From Larix kaempferi (lineage: Eukaryota > Streptophyta > Pinopsida > Pinales > Pinaceae), in NCBI GenBank assembly GCA_027924585.1, contig BSBM01000764.1, forward strand, positions 4,226,501 to 4,290,500: a stretch of DNA of 64,000 nucleotides. Direction: 5' to 3'. Numbering within the stretch: the first letter of the stretch is position 1; the number at the start of each line of letters is the position of its first letter. This document shows positions 41,611-55,145 of this stretch, piece after piece. The notes below the pieces were generated by a model, which ran no database searches, was not told the DNA's origin, and worked only from the letters and a program-made list of their open reading frames with translations. Made by a program: the position numbers and the translations under genes.

Positions 41611-44600
41611 TTGTGCATGCATACTTGTTGTTCAGAAAAACTTGAGCAAACCGCATCTTCGTAACGGATTCAATGTAAGTGGATCTCCCATGGCATCTCT
41701 ATCCATGGATTCCTGCTCTCTCTCCCTCCATGTTTTCACCATTCTTGCATCATTCATCCCATTCATCTTCTTTTTTTTTTCTTTTTCTTTTAACTTGCGG
41801 GACCCACGGCTTCACCTCTACAACAGAGGTGGGTACCCGCGAGTTCTCCTTTGCTAAACCCGTGCATATTTCACGTACCCACAATTTTAACATAGATGAA
41901 CCCGCGGTTGCGAAGCCCTAGATTTTAAACACATGTAAAAATAAAAAATAAAACACCACTAAAAATCTAAAATAATGGAATGAATTGATATATAAGAGAG
42001 AGATGATTTACTTGCAACTGACGAAAGTTGATTTGGTGAGCGCTACAAGCGGTTGAAGTAAGAGGGTTCTTTTGCCTTTTTCCTCCAACAAAATGACTTT
42101 GTGAGTTATGTGGACATTTTGGAACTATTTATAAAAATTACTTTAAATTTTTACCCACTTTTTCCAATTTCATATAGTTTCAAAACTATTTTCACCTTTA
42201 TTTAATCACTAATGTCCTTTGTTAAGTTCTTTTTGATTAGGTGAAGTTCTAAGCAACATTTCTCGCGAATATTTGCAACAAAAATCGTACAAAGGCTTGA
42301 TTTTCTTTGTGGAATGTCAGTTTAAGTGCAATACTTTCAGACTCCTTAAAATTGAAAAAACTGATGAGCATGAATAAATCCAGGCTCGATATTAAAATCC
42401 ATGGATCGGTGTTATCGAGTACTAGTCTATCTCTAATTCAAACTCATTAAAACATGAACAAGGTCTTGAGTTTCCCTCCCATGGACTCGTTAAATTACAC
42501 ATGGTTGGACTTATACCAAGCACTCTTCTATCCCCTCTTCGAGCTTGATTTCAAAAATGAAGAAGGACTATTGAGTTTTCTTTCTTAGACTCATTAAAAC
42601 TAACAATAAGGACATTATCGAGCTTTCTTTTCCACCTTTTCATGCTCGTTAAAATCAAGAAAAGACATTCTTTAATAAAAAGAGAAAAGGGAAGGGAAGA
42701 ATGTAAAGTATCTTTCAGTATAAAGGAAACAAGTCACTTATGTCCTTGAACACAACACCTTTTTTGCTTCTTTCAAACAAGTTGGGTTTTAGTTTTGGAC
42801 TTAGGAACCTAATATCAGAGTATTTTTTTTACTCATCTGATTGGTTACTCTTCTATTCATATGGAGAATATGTTAATGTCTCCTACATTACAGATTTATG
42901 TCATGGTCCCTTTGTCTTCAAAGCTGCCTATGTCACTCTTGTGTCGTGCTCATTGTTCAAGGACACCCCTTGTGTTGGCCATTCTGCAGTTACCTTGACC
43001 TCATGTGTCGGTCATTCATTGGTGTCACTTTGTTTCATCATGTACTCAGTCCTACTCTAGATCAGATCAACCTGTTGATTGTATCTCGTGTTGGATGATG
43101 GAGGATGCCTTAAGGCCTCCCTTCCAATGGACTTCTTCCTATCGAATTCAACTCATCTTGCTCTAGGAATGAAGTTTAGATTTTTTGGTAGTACCTTGGG
43201 GATTGCAGTCACCAATGGCAATTTCCCTCGCCATTGAGTAGTGGGAATACATCAATGTCTCCTACTCGACGGATTCTTCAAGTGTTTGACTTCAAGACCC
43301 TTTATTCGCACTTGTTAGAATGTACTAGGTACCTTGGGCCCCATTTTCATTAATGGTGAGTGCCCTCGTGCTTGTTAACAGTTTACATTATTGGCCAGTA
43401 ATAAAACAGTATCCTCCATGTTCAACCTCGGCTCATTTATTCGCATGGTTAGGATTCGTACCTTGATGGTTTGGATGAATACCTTGGGCCTATAATAGCA
43501 TCATCACATTTTGTTGTTGCCCAAGTTGAGCAAGAATGAGCCACACCATTTTTGGCTCTTGATGAGACATAGATCCAGTTTGTTGTTATGGATATGATTT
43601 CCTGTTTGAAATGGATCCACGCTTGTATTTCAAGGGCCACGCTATGTACATCTTTTATTTATGTATTGGAGATTATGTTCTACCATTCTGAACATCTCAT
43701 GATGTCAAGATTGTAAACTGCTTGTTGACTTTGTTTCTATTTCAGGAACTGTTTGTGACCTCATCCTGCGGCCTCTTTGCTCCTCCCTTGTTTGAATTGT
43801 AATGTATTCCGGCCATCACTTCCCTCTGACCTCACACATTAGTGAGAATATGTTATCGGTCAAATTAGCACTTCTCCGTTTGTGACCACATTGCCTTGTC
43901 GGTCACACAAAAGGACACTATGGATGGAAGAGTTTACCTTGACCCTAGATGACCTAGAGCTAAACCTTGCAATCCTTCCCTCAGAGGCATCTTTCTCTTC
44001 CTATTTTTATACATAACCGCGACCCTCATACTTGCCATCTCGCGGGTCAGCCGCGAGTATCACTACTGAAAATCCGCGGGTGTCAATTAAAAGATGCACC
44101 CGCTACATGCAAGTGAGGACACTGGCGAGTCACTCACTAGTTGTCTTATATCACACTCATGGGTGTCTTAATAAAAAGGTGGAAAATAATTGAGGCAGGT
44201 ACCCAAACTACCCCAACTTCCCAACTCAACCACCTTTCGAACCTGCCTTCCTTTCCTTGCTATAAATGAAAGGGGAAGGGATTGATAAAGGGACCTTATG
44301 ATAATTGGAGAAAGTAATGTCGGAGAAATTCATAGCTAAGAGAGAGGAGTAGGAGCGCAGGGTCTAGTTACGACGGTGCCGGTGTAGGACAAGTATAGCA
44401 TTATTGTACTTTCTGCATTTGTCAATAAAGATTGAGACATTCTTCCTTTTCCAATAGATTTGTTTATGTCTATTTCAATTTGGTTACAAGTTGATGTTAT
44501 GTTGTCTTATTAATATCAATATTTTATTTGTGGTCAAATTGGTTTGAGGAAGTTCTTATGTTTGTTTTGCAGGTTGTTGAATAGGAGAACGAAGAGAGAA

Positions 44601-45788
44601 AAGCTTGGATCAACCTTCATAAATAAGGTATTTTTTCTCTTAACTTTAATAATATTTTCTTAATAACAATGTTTGCAAATCCTTATATGTCTATCTAATA
44701 ACCCCCAGTACGTTGGTAGTCTTCCCCTACTATAAAGACAATTTCCCTAACAACAAAAAAAATGAATTGTAAATGAACGCACTCTTATAACAATTATCTT
44801 AGCATCTTGTCATTTATTATGTGTCATCTCTCATCCTATGTATTTTCTTCATACTTAGGTTTGTTTGAAGTAACCAAGCCACTTGTATAAATTACATAAA
44901 CCATAACAAATTACTTTTAATGAATAAACAAAACAATTACCTTTAATGAATGAACAACTCAACACCTTGATTTCAATTTTAAGTAAATATTATCCAATTA
45001 TAAATATAAAAATGTTCAAAAAATTAAACTAAAAATACAACTAATTAAAAATTAAAAATAAACAAAACATTTACTTCAAAGAATTAACAAGATAACATAC
45101 ATCATCTTCGAATAAAAAAAATCCAACAACAAATATAAAAATATTTAATGAAAAGAGGACTCGATCGAAAATGCAAGCCAAAACCAATCACAATTAAGAA
45201 TCTAGAATTTTACACTTTGCAAATTACAACTTTACATAGTATGCTTTTATTTTATATAACAATTCTAAACCAACAATAATATCATGTTATCATGTCTTAG
45301 TTAAAAAAATCACACTGAAATATGATGTCCATACAAACACGATAAACAATCTAAGTGTTTCACGGGTACAAGGTTACAAACACCATAAACTTTATCTAAG
45401 TGTTTATCCATTACAAAGTTCTTTAGTTAAAAAAACCACCGCAACCGAAGGCTCGATTCATTACCACTTAGCTAGATGCACTTCTTAATACATAGGACAT
45501 ATGCTTCAACTAAAGATGGACAAATGAAAGGAAACACAATTGATACACCTATAAAAGGCTGGTTCATATAACATATTTGGGTTGATTGATTGTTTTTGTT
45601 TTCGAAGATATAGGCACTTCGTTTATTTTAAGAGGAAAAAAAATGTAAGTCAGTTTATAAATTTAAATTTAAAAGAAACTAGATAATGGAACTTTTGATG
45701 CATTTTGTGGCAGCATCGACATTACGAAGAAACCAGAAACCTACACCTGTAATGTATTCAAGAAACTACAATATACTATTATTATTTG
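41611..45788. other. 4-kb region without recognised coding sequence
   Basis: Between 44255 and 44480 a TATAAA motif, a run of leader-like sequence and an AATAAA signal (about 44430) resemble part of an LTR, but no edges could be set. Short cccgcg/cgcggg-rich patches lie near 41825-41925 and 44020-44105. The rest is AT-rich. Confidence 0.4.
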
Positions 45789-46122
45789 TGTTAAGCCCTA
45801 AATGTAGGCACATTTCCCCCTATATTGTGGTGCATTACATTATTTTTTAGTTCACCTTTTTCCATTAGTTGCAATTGTGATTAGTATGGTTATATCTGTT
45901 ATGTCGTATTGGGTCAGTGAGTTGTAATTGTAACTATTAATATCCTCTATATAGGAAGGATATATTTTCATTTGAGTATTTTTTTTGTCTTGTCTTGTGT
46001 ACTCAGTAAATTGTATAAGGAGGTTTCCCCCTCGAAGTGGCTTGCCATTCATTTTTTTTATTAATGCACGGAGTCTTCTATTTGGTCTATTTCTTCTCTT
46101 TTTAGAAAGTTATTCCATAACA
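45789..46122 (+). repeat. gypsy 5' LTR, 334 bp
   Basis: The LTR runs from TGTTAAGCCC to CCATAACA, with TGTTA/TAACA ends and a TATATAGG motif near 45950. A T-rich R/U5-like tail follows. There is no second LTR to compare. Confidence 0.75.
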
Positions 46123-46124
46123 TT

Positions 46125-46136
46125 TGGTATCATAGC
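46125..46136 (+). other. gypsy primer-binding site
   Basis: TGGTATCATAGC lies two bases after the LTR. It matches the initiator tRNA-Met complement with one substitution. Confidence 0.8.
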
Positions 46137-46888
46137 TCTTTCATCAGGGTTGGTTTATTCAAAACGAGTCAGCTTGGAATTCTCGCTATAAGTTTGTTTC
46201 TACAAGGTTTCACATAGTGAAACTTTAAACCCATCTAGAAATCATGCCAAAATATCTTTGGTACAATTTTAAGATCATAATCCATTATAGGTTCATAGAT
46301 ATTTTCTTTGGAATCTAGGGTTTCTAACTAGTCTAACACAAACGTTCTGGGAAAAAAGGTCACATCTGGGGCATGTAATATCCAAATTGAGTGAGACATA
46401 TTGAATTAGAAAGAAGACAGGCCACAGTATATTTGGTATATTTTTCAGACTCATATACAAAATATTAGACACGTGGCATACCGTACAAGTTCGCTCTTCT
46501 TAAAGGACCAAAAATAAGAAGTTTTGGGATATCTGCAATAAAGTTTTACTGGCACATCATAATTAGGTCATACCTGCGGCATTGAAAATAGGACACATCA
46601 GGATATAATAAGTGGAATTTTCAAACCCATAGGAGCATAAATCTAAAATTTACCTCAATTCCAAGTCGGCCAGAAAACAATATTCTAATTAGGGTTTGAA
46701 AAATGTACGTCATTTTAAATTTGAGTAACTTTGAGTAAAATGATCTATTTGAGTTTAAACATAGGGTGTGATATATATTTATATTGTTAAAAATTCCACC
46801 AAAATAAAGTGGAAAAAATTACACTCCACTCAAACCACCAAATGACTCATCCCCAACATAGAATGAAAGGGAAGACCTATCTTTTCAA

Positions 46889-48604
46889 GTGTCCCAGTTG
46901 GAAGATAGGATTAAAGGATCCGTGAAAACAACTTGTTTAGTTAATTTAGAGGGGAATTTGATGAAATATATGAATAATAAGATGGAGGAAAATATGAAAG
47001 GTTCTATAAAAACAAATGTTTTAGTTAATTTAAAGGAGAATTTGATGGAACATATGGATAATAAGATGGACAATATTGCAAAGCTCATACAAAATTCAAG
47101 GGATACTCCTTATCCAAGTGATTATGTGGTCTAGGATACTCAAGAGGATAAACATAAGGTCCAAGCTGAGAAAAATTCCATGAATAAGAATATTCCAAGA
47201 GGAAATAATTCTAGTAATGGAAGTAATCAGGGATGGTCACCAAGGGGTACACAACTTCCCAAGATTGAGATGAGAAAGTTTGATGGAAATTATCCATTAA
47301 CATGGATATTCCAGATGGAGCAGTTCTTTGATCTACAATAGGTGCCAATTTTGCAAAAGGTAACTATTGCATCATTATATTTAGAGCCTAATAAATTTGT
47401 ATGGTACCAATGGCTTTGTGACCATAGATAGGACTCTATTATATCTTGGTCTATAGTCGCAAAAGAATTCATTGTGCATTATGGGTATATTAATAGCAAC
47501 ACCTTCTTTAGCCAGTTAATAAATCTCAAGCAAAAAGATCTAATTACAGAACACATCAAGCAGTTTCAGAAGCTAAGTCTTAGAGTGAAGAACATTCCAG
47601 AAGATAATTTGTTGCATCTTTTTATTGAAACCTTGAAGGATAACATTCAACATGAGGTGAATCTCATTGAACCACCCTCCTTAGAGAAGGATTTCATGGT
47701 GGAAAAGAAGGTTGAAAGTAAAAATATGGCAATGGATAATAGAAAGACTACCTCTAACACATACAAACAGAATAATGTTCCTTCTTCTAACTCGCCTCAA
47801 AGGTTGACACCTCAGCGATTAGATGAAAGAAGAGCAAAAGGCCTATGCTCTAATTGTGACAACAGGTATAGTAAGGGACATAAGTGTGGCAAGAAGAAAT
47901 TATTCTACAAAGATTGTGAAGAGGAAGAACCAAAAGAATAGGAACCATCTCAAGATGAAGAAATAGAATATACTAATTCTGAAGAGATTACCCCCACCAT
48001 ATCCCGTCATGCACTAAATGGAATTAGCACTCCCCAAAATCTCAATATCAAAGGATATATCAAAAATAAAAAGGTAATAGTGTTGATTGATTCCGGTAGC
48101 ACTCAAAATTTCATTCACTTTAAATTAGCCAAAGCTCTCAATTGCTTTGTATATCCAGCACCAGAGTTTCAAGTGATGATTACAGATCGAGGAACTATAA
48201 ATTGCTCGGGGAAATTCCATAATATCAATCTTACTATGGGGGAATGTGTATAATTGAATAGTCTAATGATTTCTATTCCAATTGGTGATGCAGATGTTGT
48301 CTTAGGATTCTAATGTTTACAATCATTGGGAACAATGGATTTTAATTTTTATAAGATTTTTATGAAATGTATATGAGAAGGAAGAGAATATGAGTTAAAG
48401 GGTGTCACATGGAAACCAAGCAAGGTGATAAGCTCTAATGGTATGAAAAATTTGATGAAAAAGGGACATCAATGTGTAATTACACAAGTATGCGTGTTAG
48501 ATGTTCAAACATCTAAGTCTCCTATTTCCCCAGATCTCCAAAGGGTCATTAATAACCATTCCAAGGTATTTGAAGATATTCCAAAAGGTGTTCCCCTGTT
48601 CGAT
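46889..48604 (+). pseudogene. gypsy gag and protease pseudogene
   Basis: One frame with stops covers gag and protease. It opens with an 84-bp (28-residue) internal duplication (GSVKTTCLVNLEGNLMKYMN and GSIKTNVLVNLKENLMEHMD). Gag continues with LPKIEMRKFDGNYPLTWIFQ, KEFIVHYGYINSNTFFSQLI and HIKQFQKLSLRVKNIPEDNL, then a cysteine-histidine knuckle CSNCDNRYSKGHKC (near 47855). Protease shows VLIDSGSTQNFIHFKLAKAL (near 48080). Stops are at 47132, 47338, 47428, 47939, 48251 and 48311, among others. The frame changes near 48600. Confidence 0.85.
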
Positions 48605-49913
48605 ATTTTGATCATGTTATTCTCTTAATTCCAGGAAGTGTTCCTCCTAACATTAGACCTTACAGATACCCCTATGGCCAGAAGAGTGAAATTGAGCATA
48701 TGGTTAAAGACATGTTAGAGGCTGGCATAATTAGTCCTATCCAAAGTTCTTATTCCGCACTAGTGGTAATGGTACAAAATCTGGATGGATCATGGCGCAT
48801 GTGTCTAGATAATAGAGATCTCAACGATATCAACATTAAATATAGGTTCCCCATTCCTGTCATTAATGAATTGTTAGATGAAGTACATGGAGCAATTTTC
48901 TTCACAAAGTTGGATCTCCATTCTCGGTATCATCAAATTAGAATGAAGGATGAAGACATCCAAAAAAAATTCATAGCTCATGAGGGTCATTATGAATTTC
49001 TAATCATGCTATTTGGTCTCATGAATGCACCTTCCACATTTCAAGGTTTGACGAATTCCATTTTTAGGCCTTTCCTTAGAAAATTTGTGCTAGTATTATT
49101 TGATGATATACTGATCTATAACAAATATTGGGAAGAACATATTCAACATGTTGATAGGGTACTACAACTACTAAAGGAGCAACAACTATATGCAAAACCT
49201 TCCAAATGTTTCTTTGGGGTAAAGGAGGTAGAGTATTTGGGTCATATTGTATCATATGAAGGTGTCAAGATAGACCCTAAAAAATTAAATCCATGATGGA
49301 ATGGCTTATTCCAAAAACCATGAAGAAACTTAGAGCATTCTTTGGTATGTTAGGGTACTACTGCAATTTTGTTCAGAATCATGGAAAAATAATAGTGCCT
49401 CTAACAACACCATTGAAGAAAGATGCATTTTCTTGGACTCTAGAGGCAACTCAAGGTTTTGGCAGCTTAAAGAAGCAATGTGCAAAGGTCATATTTTTTC
49501 CACACCAGACTTCACAAAAACCTTTATTGTGGAATGTGATGCTTCAGGAAATGGAATTGGTGTTGTTCTAATGCAAGAAAGACACCTGCTTGATTTCACA
49601 AGTCACCCAATCAAGGTAAAGAACTTACATAAGCCCAAGTCAAATGTTGGCAATACTACATGCTCTTAAGAAATGGAACCCTTACCTAATAGGTAGGCAC
49701 TTCAAGGTCAAAAAAGATCATGATAGTCCTAAATACTTCCTGGAACAGAGACTATTTTTGGAAGAGAAACAAAAATGGGTAACCAAGATGTTAGGATATG
49801 AATTTGAAATCATTTATCGGAAAGGGAAACAAAATTTAGTAGCATATGCGCTCTCCAGAAAAGATGAAGATGTCAGGGAATTACTTTGTGCAATTTCAAT
49901 TCTACAACCCAAT
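48605..49913 (+). pseudogene. gypsy reverse transcriptase and RNase H pseudogene
   Basis: RT is open from 48605 to 49296: IPGSVPPNIRPYRYPYGQKS, GSWRMCLDNRDLN, FFTKLDLHSRYHQIRMKDED, FGLMNAPSTFQ, then FDDILIYNKYWEEHIQHV with the catalytic FDD intact. A frame change at about 49290 leads to KKLRAFFGMLGYYCNFVQNH, and another near 49440 to FIVECDASGNGIGVVLMQE, the RNase H start. A third near 49650 gives LGYEFEIIYRKGKQNLVAYA. The order and motifs are those of chromovirus-like Ty3/gypsy pol. Confidence 0.9.
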
Positions 49914-50416
49914 TGAGTAGTAGCAGCAAGAGAAGAATGGAAAAATGACCTATCTGTGTGGATGCTCATTCAAAAGCTACAGAACAATCCCAGTGTATCA
50001 GATACTATTTTGTGGAAAAATTATTCTCTATGATATAAAGATCACTTATATTTATGGAAAAAATCCCAACTCAAACAAAAGGTCCTCTCAGAATTACACA
50101 CCTCTCCTATATGTGGGCACTCTGGATTCCTAAAAAGTTACCACAGGGTCAAGAAGGAATTGTTTTGGGAAGGTCTTAAATATGATGTTCAAACGTCCAT
50201 AGCTGAATGTTTGGTTTGTCAACATAATAAGGTTGAAACAATTAAGACCCCTGGGATTCTACAACCATTGGACATACCTTGTCAATGTTGGGAGGAAGTC
50301 TCCATGGATTTTAATATCATAGGTCTACCCAAGTTAGAAGGAAAGAATGTCGTGATGGTGTTTTTTGATAGAATGCACTCTCTCACTCTTCTAAGAAGAA
50401 AAAACAAAAATTGACT
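49914..50416 (+). pseudogene. gypsy integrase N-terminal part, truncated
   Basis: After stops around 49914-50040 the zinc domain is complete: HTSPICGHSGFLKSYHRVKK and AECLVCQHNK give His-X6-His and Cys-X2-Cys. The core begins with SMDFNIIGLPKLEGKNVVMV and FFDRMHSL. The last two catalytic residues are missing because the element breaks off. Confidence 0.85.
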
Positions 50417-51795
50417 TTCTATTTACCTAAGAATGTTAGAACCTAAGAGTCTGGGTCCTCTCTAATCAAGGCTGGGTTGGACAAAATGATTTCTAATAGA
50501 AGTATGGTGATAAAAGAAAAAGGGCCAAAACTCACTTATCTAATCTTCTAGACAAATCAAAAGAAACAATTGAAAGTGCTATAAGGTCCCTTGTAGACTC
50601 CGGCCTGCCCATCTCTGCTCTACAATGTTTGGTGTGGTCGCCGAGCTCCGCATACCCACATATGTATTCTTGACTTCAAATGCTTCTCTGCTCTCTGTTA
50701 TCGATTCTAAAGCTTGTCTCAGATATTCCAATTTCATTCAAGGACGTTGAGTTTCCAATAAAGGCACCGGGATTTCCACTGCTTGTTGGCACATATCTTC
50801 AGCCTCTGTATCACGACAGGTCCGATGAATCCTTTTACTAGGTCATGCATCATTGCACAAGCCTGGGTGCGGCACTGGTGCCATGGCTGAGATGGGTGCG
50901 GTGGTGGCATGGCTGAGCTGTGGTAACCATCAGTGGCTTAACCTTTACCACATTGGAGGTTATGGATTTGTGCTCCGACCATTGCCACATGTCGTGGCAT
51001 TCGGCTATATTATGACTGTGTGATCAGTAATTTTTTTTATTTTGTTTAATTAATTTTTGTATTTAAGTCAATATAATTTTTTTTAATTATTTACTTTTTA
51101 TCTTACATCTCTCTAATACTCAACTATAAAACACTTAACTCCTCTTAATACTCAACTATAAAACACTTAACTCCTCTTAATATAATAAATTTTGTATTGA
51201 AATAAAGACTTCATATTTTATATTTTTATTTAATTAAAAAACCTATGGATTTAAATAAAATATTCCATTTAATTAAAAGTGATAATAAACTCAAAAATGA
51301 TGTGATGGAAACATAAAAACTATTGAAATTTACACCAATATCATATACATATATACTTACATTTTTAGTGTCTCCTCGGAAATACAAACCTCATGGTCCC
51401 GTTACAATTACAAGCTTTTACAGTTTTTGTACAATGGAGAGGTATCCGTTTTACATCAAGTCTTGGAAATCGGTTTGTCAATCTCTTTTTAAAATTAATT
51501 TTAAAAAATCCATAAATTAAAAAATACATAAACAATCCCTGTGCACCTAAGTATAAGAAACGTGCATGTGGCCTGTTGGGAGCATTTTGGCCAGATCTGC
51601 AAATAATATTAAATAATACCCTTACAAAATTTGCTTGCATTCTTACGATCTATGAAAAACTTGGTAGGTTCTCGTTAGAATCCCCAATGAGTCTCTGTTC
51701 ATCTTCCATTTGCATGCATCTCCAAACTAACATGAGTCTTTGTTCATCTTCAATTTGCGTGCATCTCCAAACTAACATTCTGAAATGTAAATGTA

Positions 51796-52013
51796 AACAA
51801 CATTCACCTAAGTAAATCTAGAGAATAGGTGCGACATGCCATATTCAACATTTTCCAGAATGAATACATAAAACTATAGACTTATATATTACCACATCAA
51901 AATAAATAAACAACATTCACATAAGTAAATTTAGAAAAGATGTGCAACATACCATATTCAACATTCTGAGAATGAATACATAGACTTATATATTACCACA
52001 TCAAAATAGGTAA
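51796..52013. repeat. ~113-bp tandem duplication
   Basis: Units starting with aacaacattcac at 51796 and 51909 share ccatattcaacatt, gaatgaatacata and acttatatattaccacatca. They differ by a few substitutions and short indels. Confidence 0.85.
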
Positions 52014-54972
52014 CTTCGCCGCATTACACAAATATGGAAATTACTTCGATCTTTTACCCTTTAAAGAGCTTGGGCTCTTAAATACATTTCACAACTATGA
52101 GCTTGATCTCACGAACATATCGCGGACCTTTTCTTCTTCTCCTTTCTCTCTTGCTCTCGCTTTTCTTCACACACTCTATGTGTCTCTAAGTGTATTTTTT
52201 CATATCTTCTTCTTCTTCTATATATAGACAAAGACTTGATTTCGTTTCACCTAGAAGCTATTGAGCTACATTAAAGATTGTAATTAATTTCTACTTAAAA
52301 ATTTTGACTTGCTGAATAAATACAAAGAAGGTTAATCTAGAACATGAAATTACAAAAATACTAAAATAGCATTTTCCATCAATAATTTTAATCTGTTTTT
52401 ATCCCAAAATCACCAGAAAAGCGGGGCGTTTTGGTTATCTTTTATCCTACACGATTTTCTGGGAACCATCGTCGCCATCAGGCTTCAAATTTGAAGGCTT
52501 CAGTGCCCATCAAAGGCACTTTTACCCGTCATAGAAGGCCAGAGCAAATTTTACCCTACAAATAAAACTTAATTCCATGTAGAGCCCGTCAATAATGAAA
52601 TTGGGTTGAGTTGTGAAAATATGCAACAGAAGGGCAACTGAAAATTCTGCCCATCCCGAGGTTATTAGTGATTCGGACTCCGGAGTAATTACAGTTGGAT
52701 GTCGCCAATGCCACGTCGGTCCCCCGTCCCAGCTGGAATTGGAAAATTGCGACTCTACGAGCTCGATGAGTACTGTCAGAAGGAGTTATGGTGGACTCGG
52801 TGGAGTAACTGAGTTATGGACTATGAACTGTGAAAGCAATTAATGGTACCAACTTACCACCAGACTCCAGACTCGAGATTGGACTCCGTCACTCCAGTGA
52901 CTCCACAGATTACATACGTGTATCGTGGTTACTTGATGCTGGCATTTGGCAGGTGCCGGTGCGATTACCAATTTACCATAGGCGGCTTAGGGCTAGGCCG
53001 GAGCCTAGAAGTGGAGATTCGGAGAACTTGGAAGTTGGAGGTAAAACGTTTTCCAATGAATTTCCTTTTTTTTTATTCATGTCATAAAATTACTGTTAGG
53101 CCAACACGCCTCTTCTGGGGATAGGTGCCGGGAAGAAAGGGCATCGCTGCTTGGAAAGAAAAACTCAAAGCTTTGGCAGTTTAGGTATTACTCGGTTCAG
53201 TATGACTTCCACTGCCATTGGGCGCAATCTAGGGTTTAGATATGAGGTGGAAACACCACTCTTTTTCTTACGTTGAACAAGGTATAGCCGACCCTGTAAA
53301 TCTTGGATGTTTTATAACCATGTGTAAGTGTTGTTCAGGTGAAAAAATTGCTCTGCTTCATCCATTTAATTTCTTCAGATGATCTGCAGTTTGATTTTTT
53401 TTAATTATAAATTACAATTAAGAAGTGTTCGTATTTCTATTTCCATGACAGACTTCCCTGAACCAACGTAACAACCATGCAAGTGGCCTCCGTGACGACA
53501 ACACACTCTTTCATAAGCTCCAACAACTAGATATATGGTAAATCTCTTTACTTTGGAATGAACTCTGATTAAAATATAGTGGAAGCCTCTTCGAATGACA
53601 AAGTTTTTTGAATCGCAACTGGAGGCCCATTAACGATAGCCCAGGGTCCAGGGGCCAGCAAATTGCAATAGCATGACGCATCCATTGAATTTGACTGTAC
53701 GGACGCTATGCCATGAGCATGGATTCGGCCCATCAACCATGTGACCGTGGAGTCTACGGCTCGCCCAGCTAGCTCATTCATGAATCATGCATTATGGGAA
53801 TCGAGAATGGGATAATGGATTGAGAATTTGAAAATTCGAAAGGAGCAGCGACTCGGCCTGGCTTGAGTCTTGAATTTCCACCTGAAGGCATTTGTTTTCC
53901 AGTGCCCCCTTTCGTAACCAGCAATGCTACACCAGCATAGCATGGTTCAACATTCGACTAATCAAGGAGGCCACTGGTGACTGGTAATTTTTGTGAGGTC
54001 AATCTCATTAACCAAAGGGGTTTGGCGGCCAAGGCAAAGGCAAAGGCAAAACTAGTAGGAGTTTCAGCACCAGCACCAAAGGCAGGGGCAATTGCTAAGC
54101 AACTCAGTGATCATTCCTTCCGGTTCCATATCCCTACATGGGTTGAGTTCCAGGTGATGAATGCCAGAATTAGTAGATCTCTTACCTATTGGCTTGAGGA
54201 AGGCAGCTCGTTTAGGGGTCTTCCTTTATGAATAAGCCTGCATATTAATTCACATCATTTTCGTCTTGGGTTGTTGGCAAATGGAGAGTTTGGCGAATCG
54301 GCATTGCCAATTTGGCATTGCAAATGGACAAACATCTATGACTATACAGAGGTATGCCAAGCAATTTTGTATTTGTTGCTTCATACACATTTTCAACTAT
54401 AGTAATTTGGTTAAAAAAACATTATAGGAAGAATGTAATTTGCATTATTTGTTTCCCTAAAAATGATTTCTCGTTTTCTCTTTCTCAAAACATTATAGAA
54501 AGAGTGTAATTTGCATTATTTGTTTTCCTAAAAAATGCTTTCTCGCTTTCTGTTGTAGAAACGGGTTAGAGTGAGAAAACGGGCTACAGTGAGACACCTA
54601 GGATTTTCACCAAAATATGCTTTGTGATTTGCACCTAGGGTTTTCACCAAAATTTGCTTATTGATTTGCAGAATGAAAACCCCCCACTTAAACAGATAAA
54701 CGGATAATTAAGGAATTCATATAAACAATAATGAAATTTTAGTGAATTCGACATTCTATTAGTGAATTCAACATTCTATTAGTGAATTTATAAAAACAAT
54801 AATGAAATTTTGATGTAATATTACAATTTGTACTATTACATTTTCAATTGAAAAGAATGATTTATTTTTACACGTCAGCATTGAAGGGTTCGATATCTCA
54901 TAGCCCTTAAAAGTGAAATGCATTATGCGACCCTCCCCTTCAAATTTGATCCCGGCCATTTTCTGTCAAACC

Positions 54973-55145
54973 GTCGCCATCAGGTCCTGCGTGTGTGTTG
55001 GTGGACATCTGACAGAATTATGAGAAGATTGGATCAGTGACACTTACGAAAATATCAAGTCGCCATCAGGTCCTGCGTGTGTGAAACGAAGACGTCATCA
55101 GTGACACTTACGAAAATATCTGACACTAATCGGCGTTTATTCATT
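54973..55145. repeat. 86-bp tandem duplication
   Basis: gtcgccatcaggtcctgcg occurs at 54973 and 55059, each followed by atcagtgacacttacgaaa. A related gtcgccatcagg word occurs at about 52470. Confidence 0.85.

Larger units (their letters stand above)
45789..50440 (+). mobile_element. Ty3/gypsy element, 5' LTR to integrase, 3' truncated
   Basis: A 334-bp 5' LTR and a tRNA-Met-type primer site are followed by gag, protease, RT, RNase H and the start of integrase. Sequence similarity stops near 50410 in the integrase core. No 3' LTR is present in the next several kilobases. Several frameshifts and stops make it non-functional. Confidence 0.9.

Noticed and set aside
41820-44110. Possible hAT transposon with cccgcg-rich ends
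   Set aside because: Both patches are rich in cccgcg/cgcggg words, but no matching terminal inverted repeats, 8-bp target duplication or transposase could be read.
44255-44480. Solo LTR with TATA box and polyadenylation signal
   Set aside because: No TG...CA ends or target duplication could be set, so it is mentioned only within the unassigned region.
52613-53124. Short overlapping plus-strand frames as a host gene
   Set aside because: Overlapping frames of under 95 codons with no domain, no consistent splice structure and no neighbour support.
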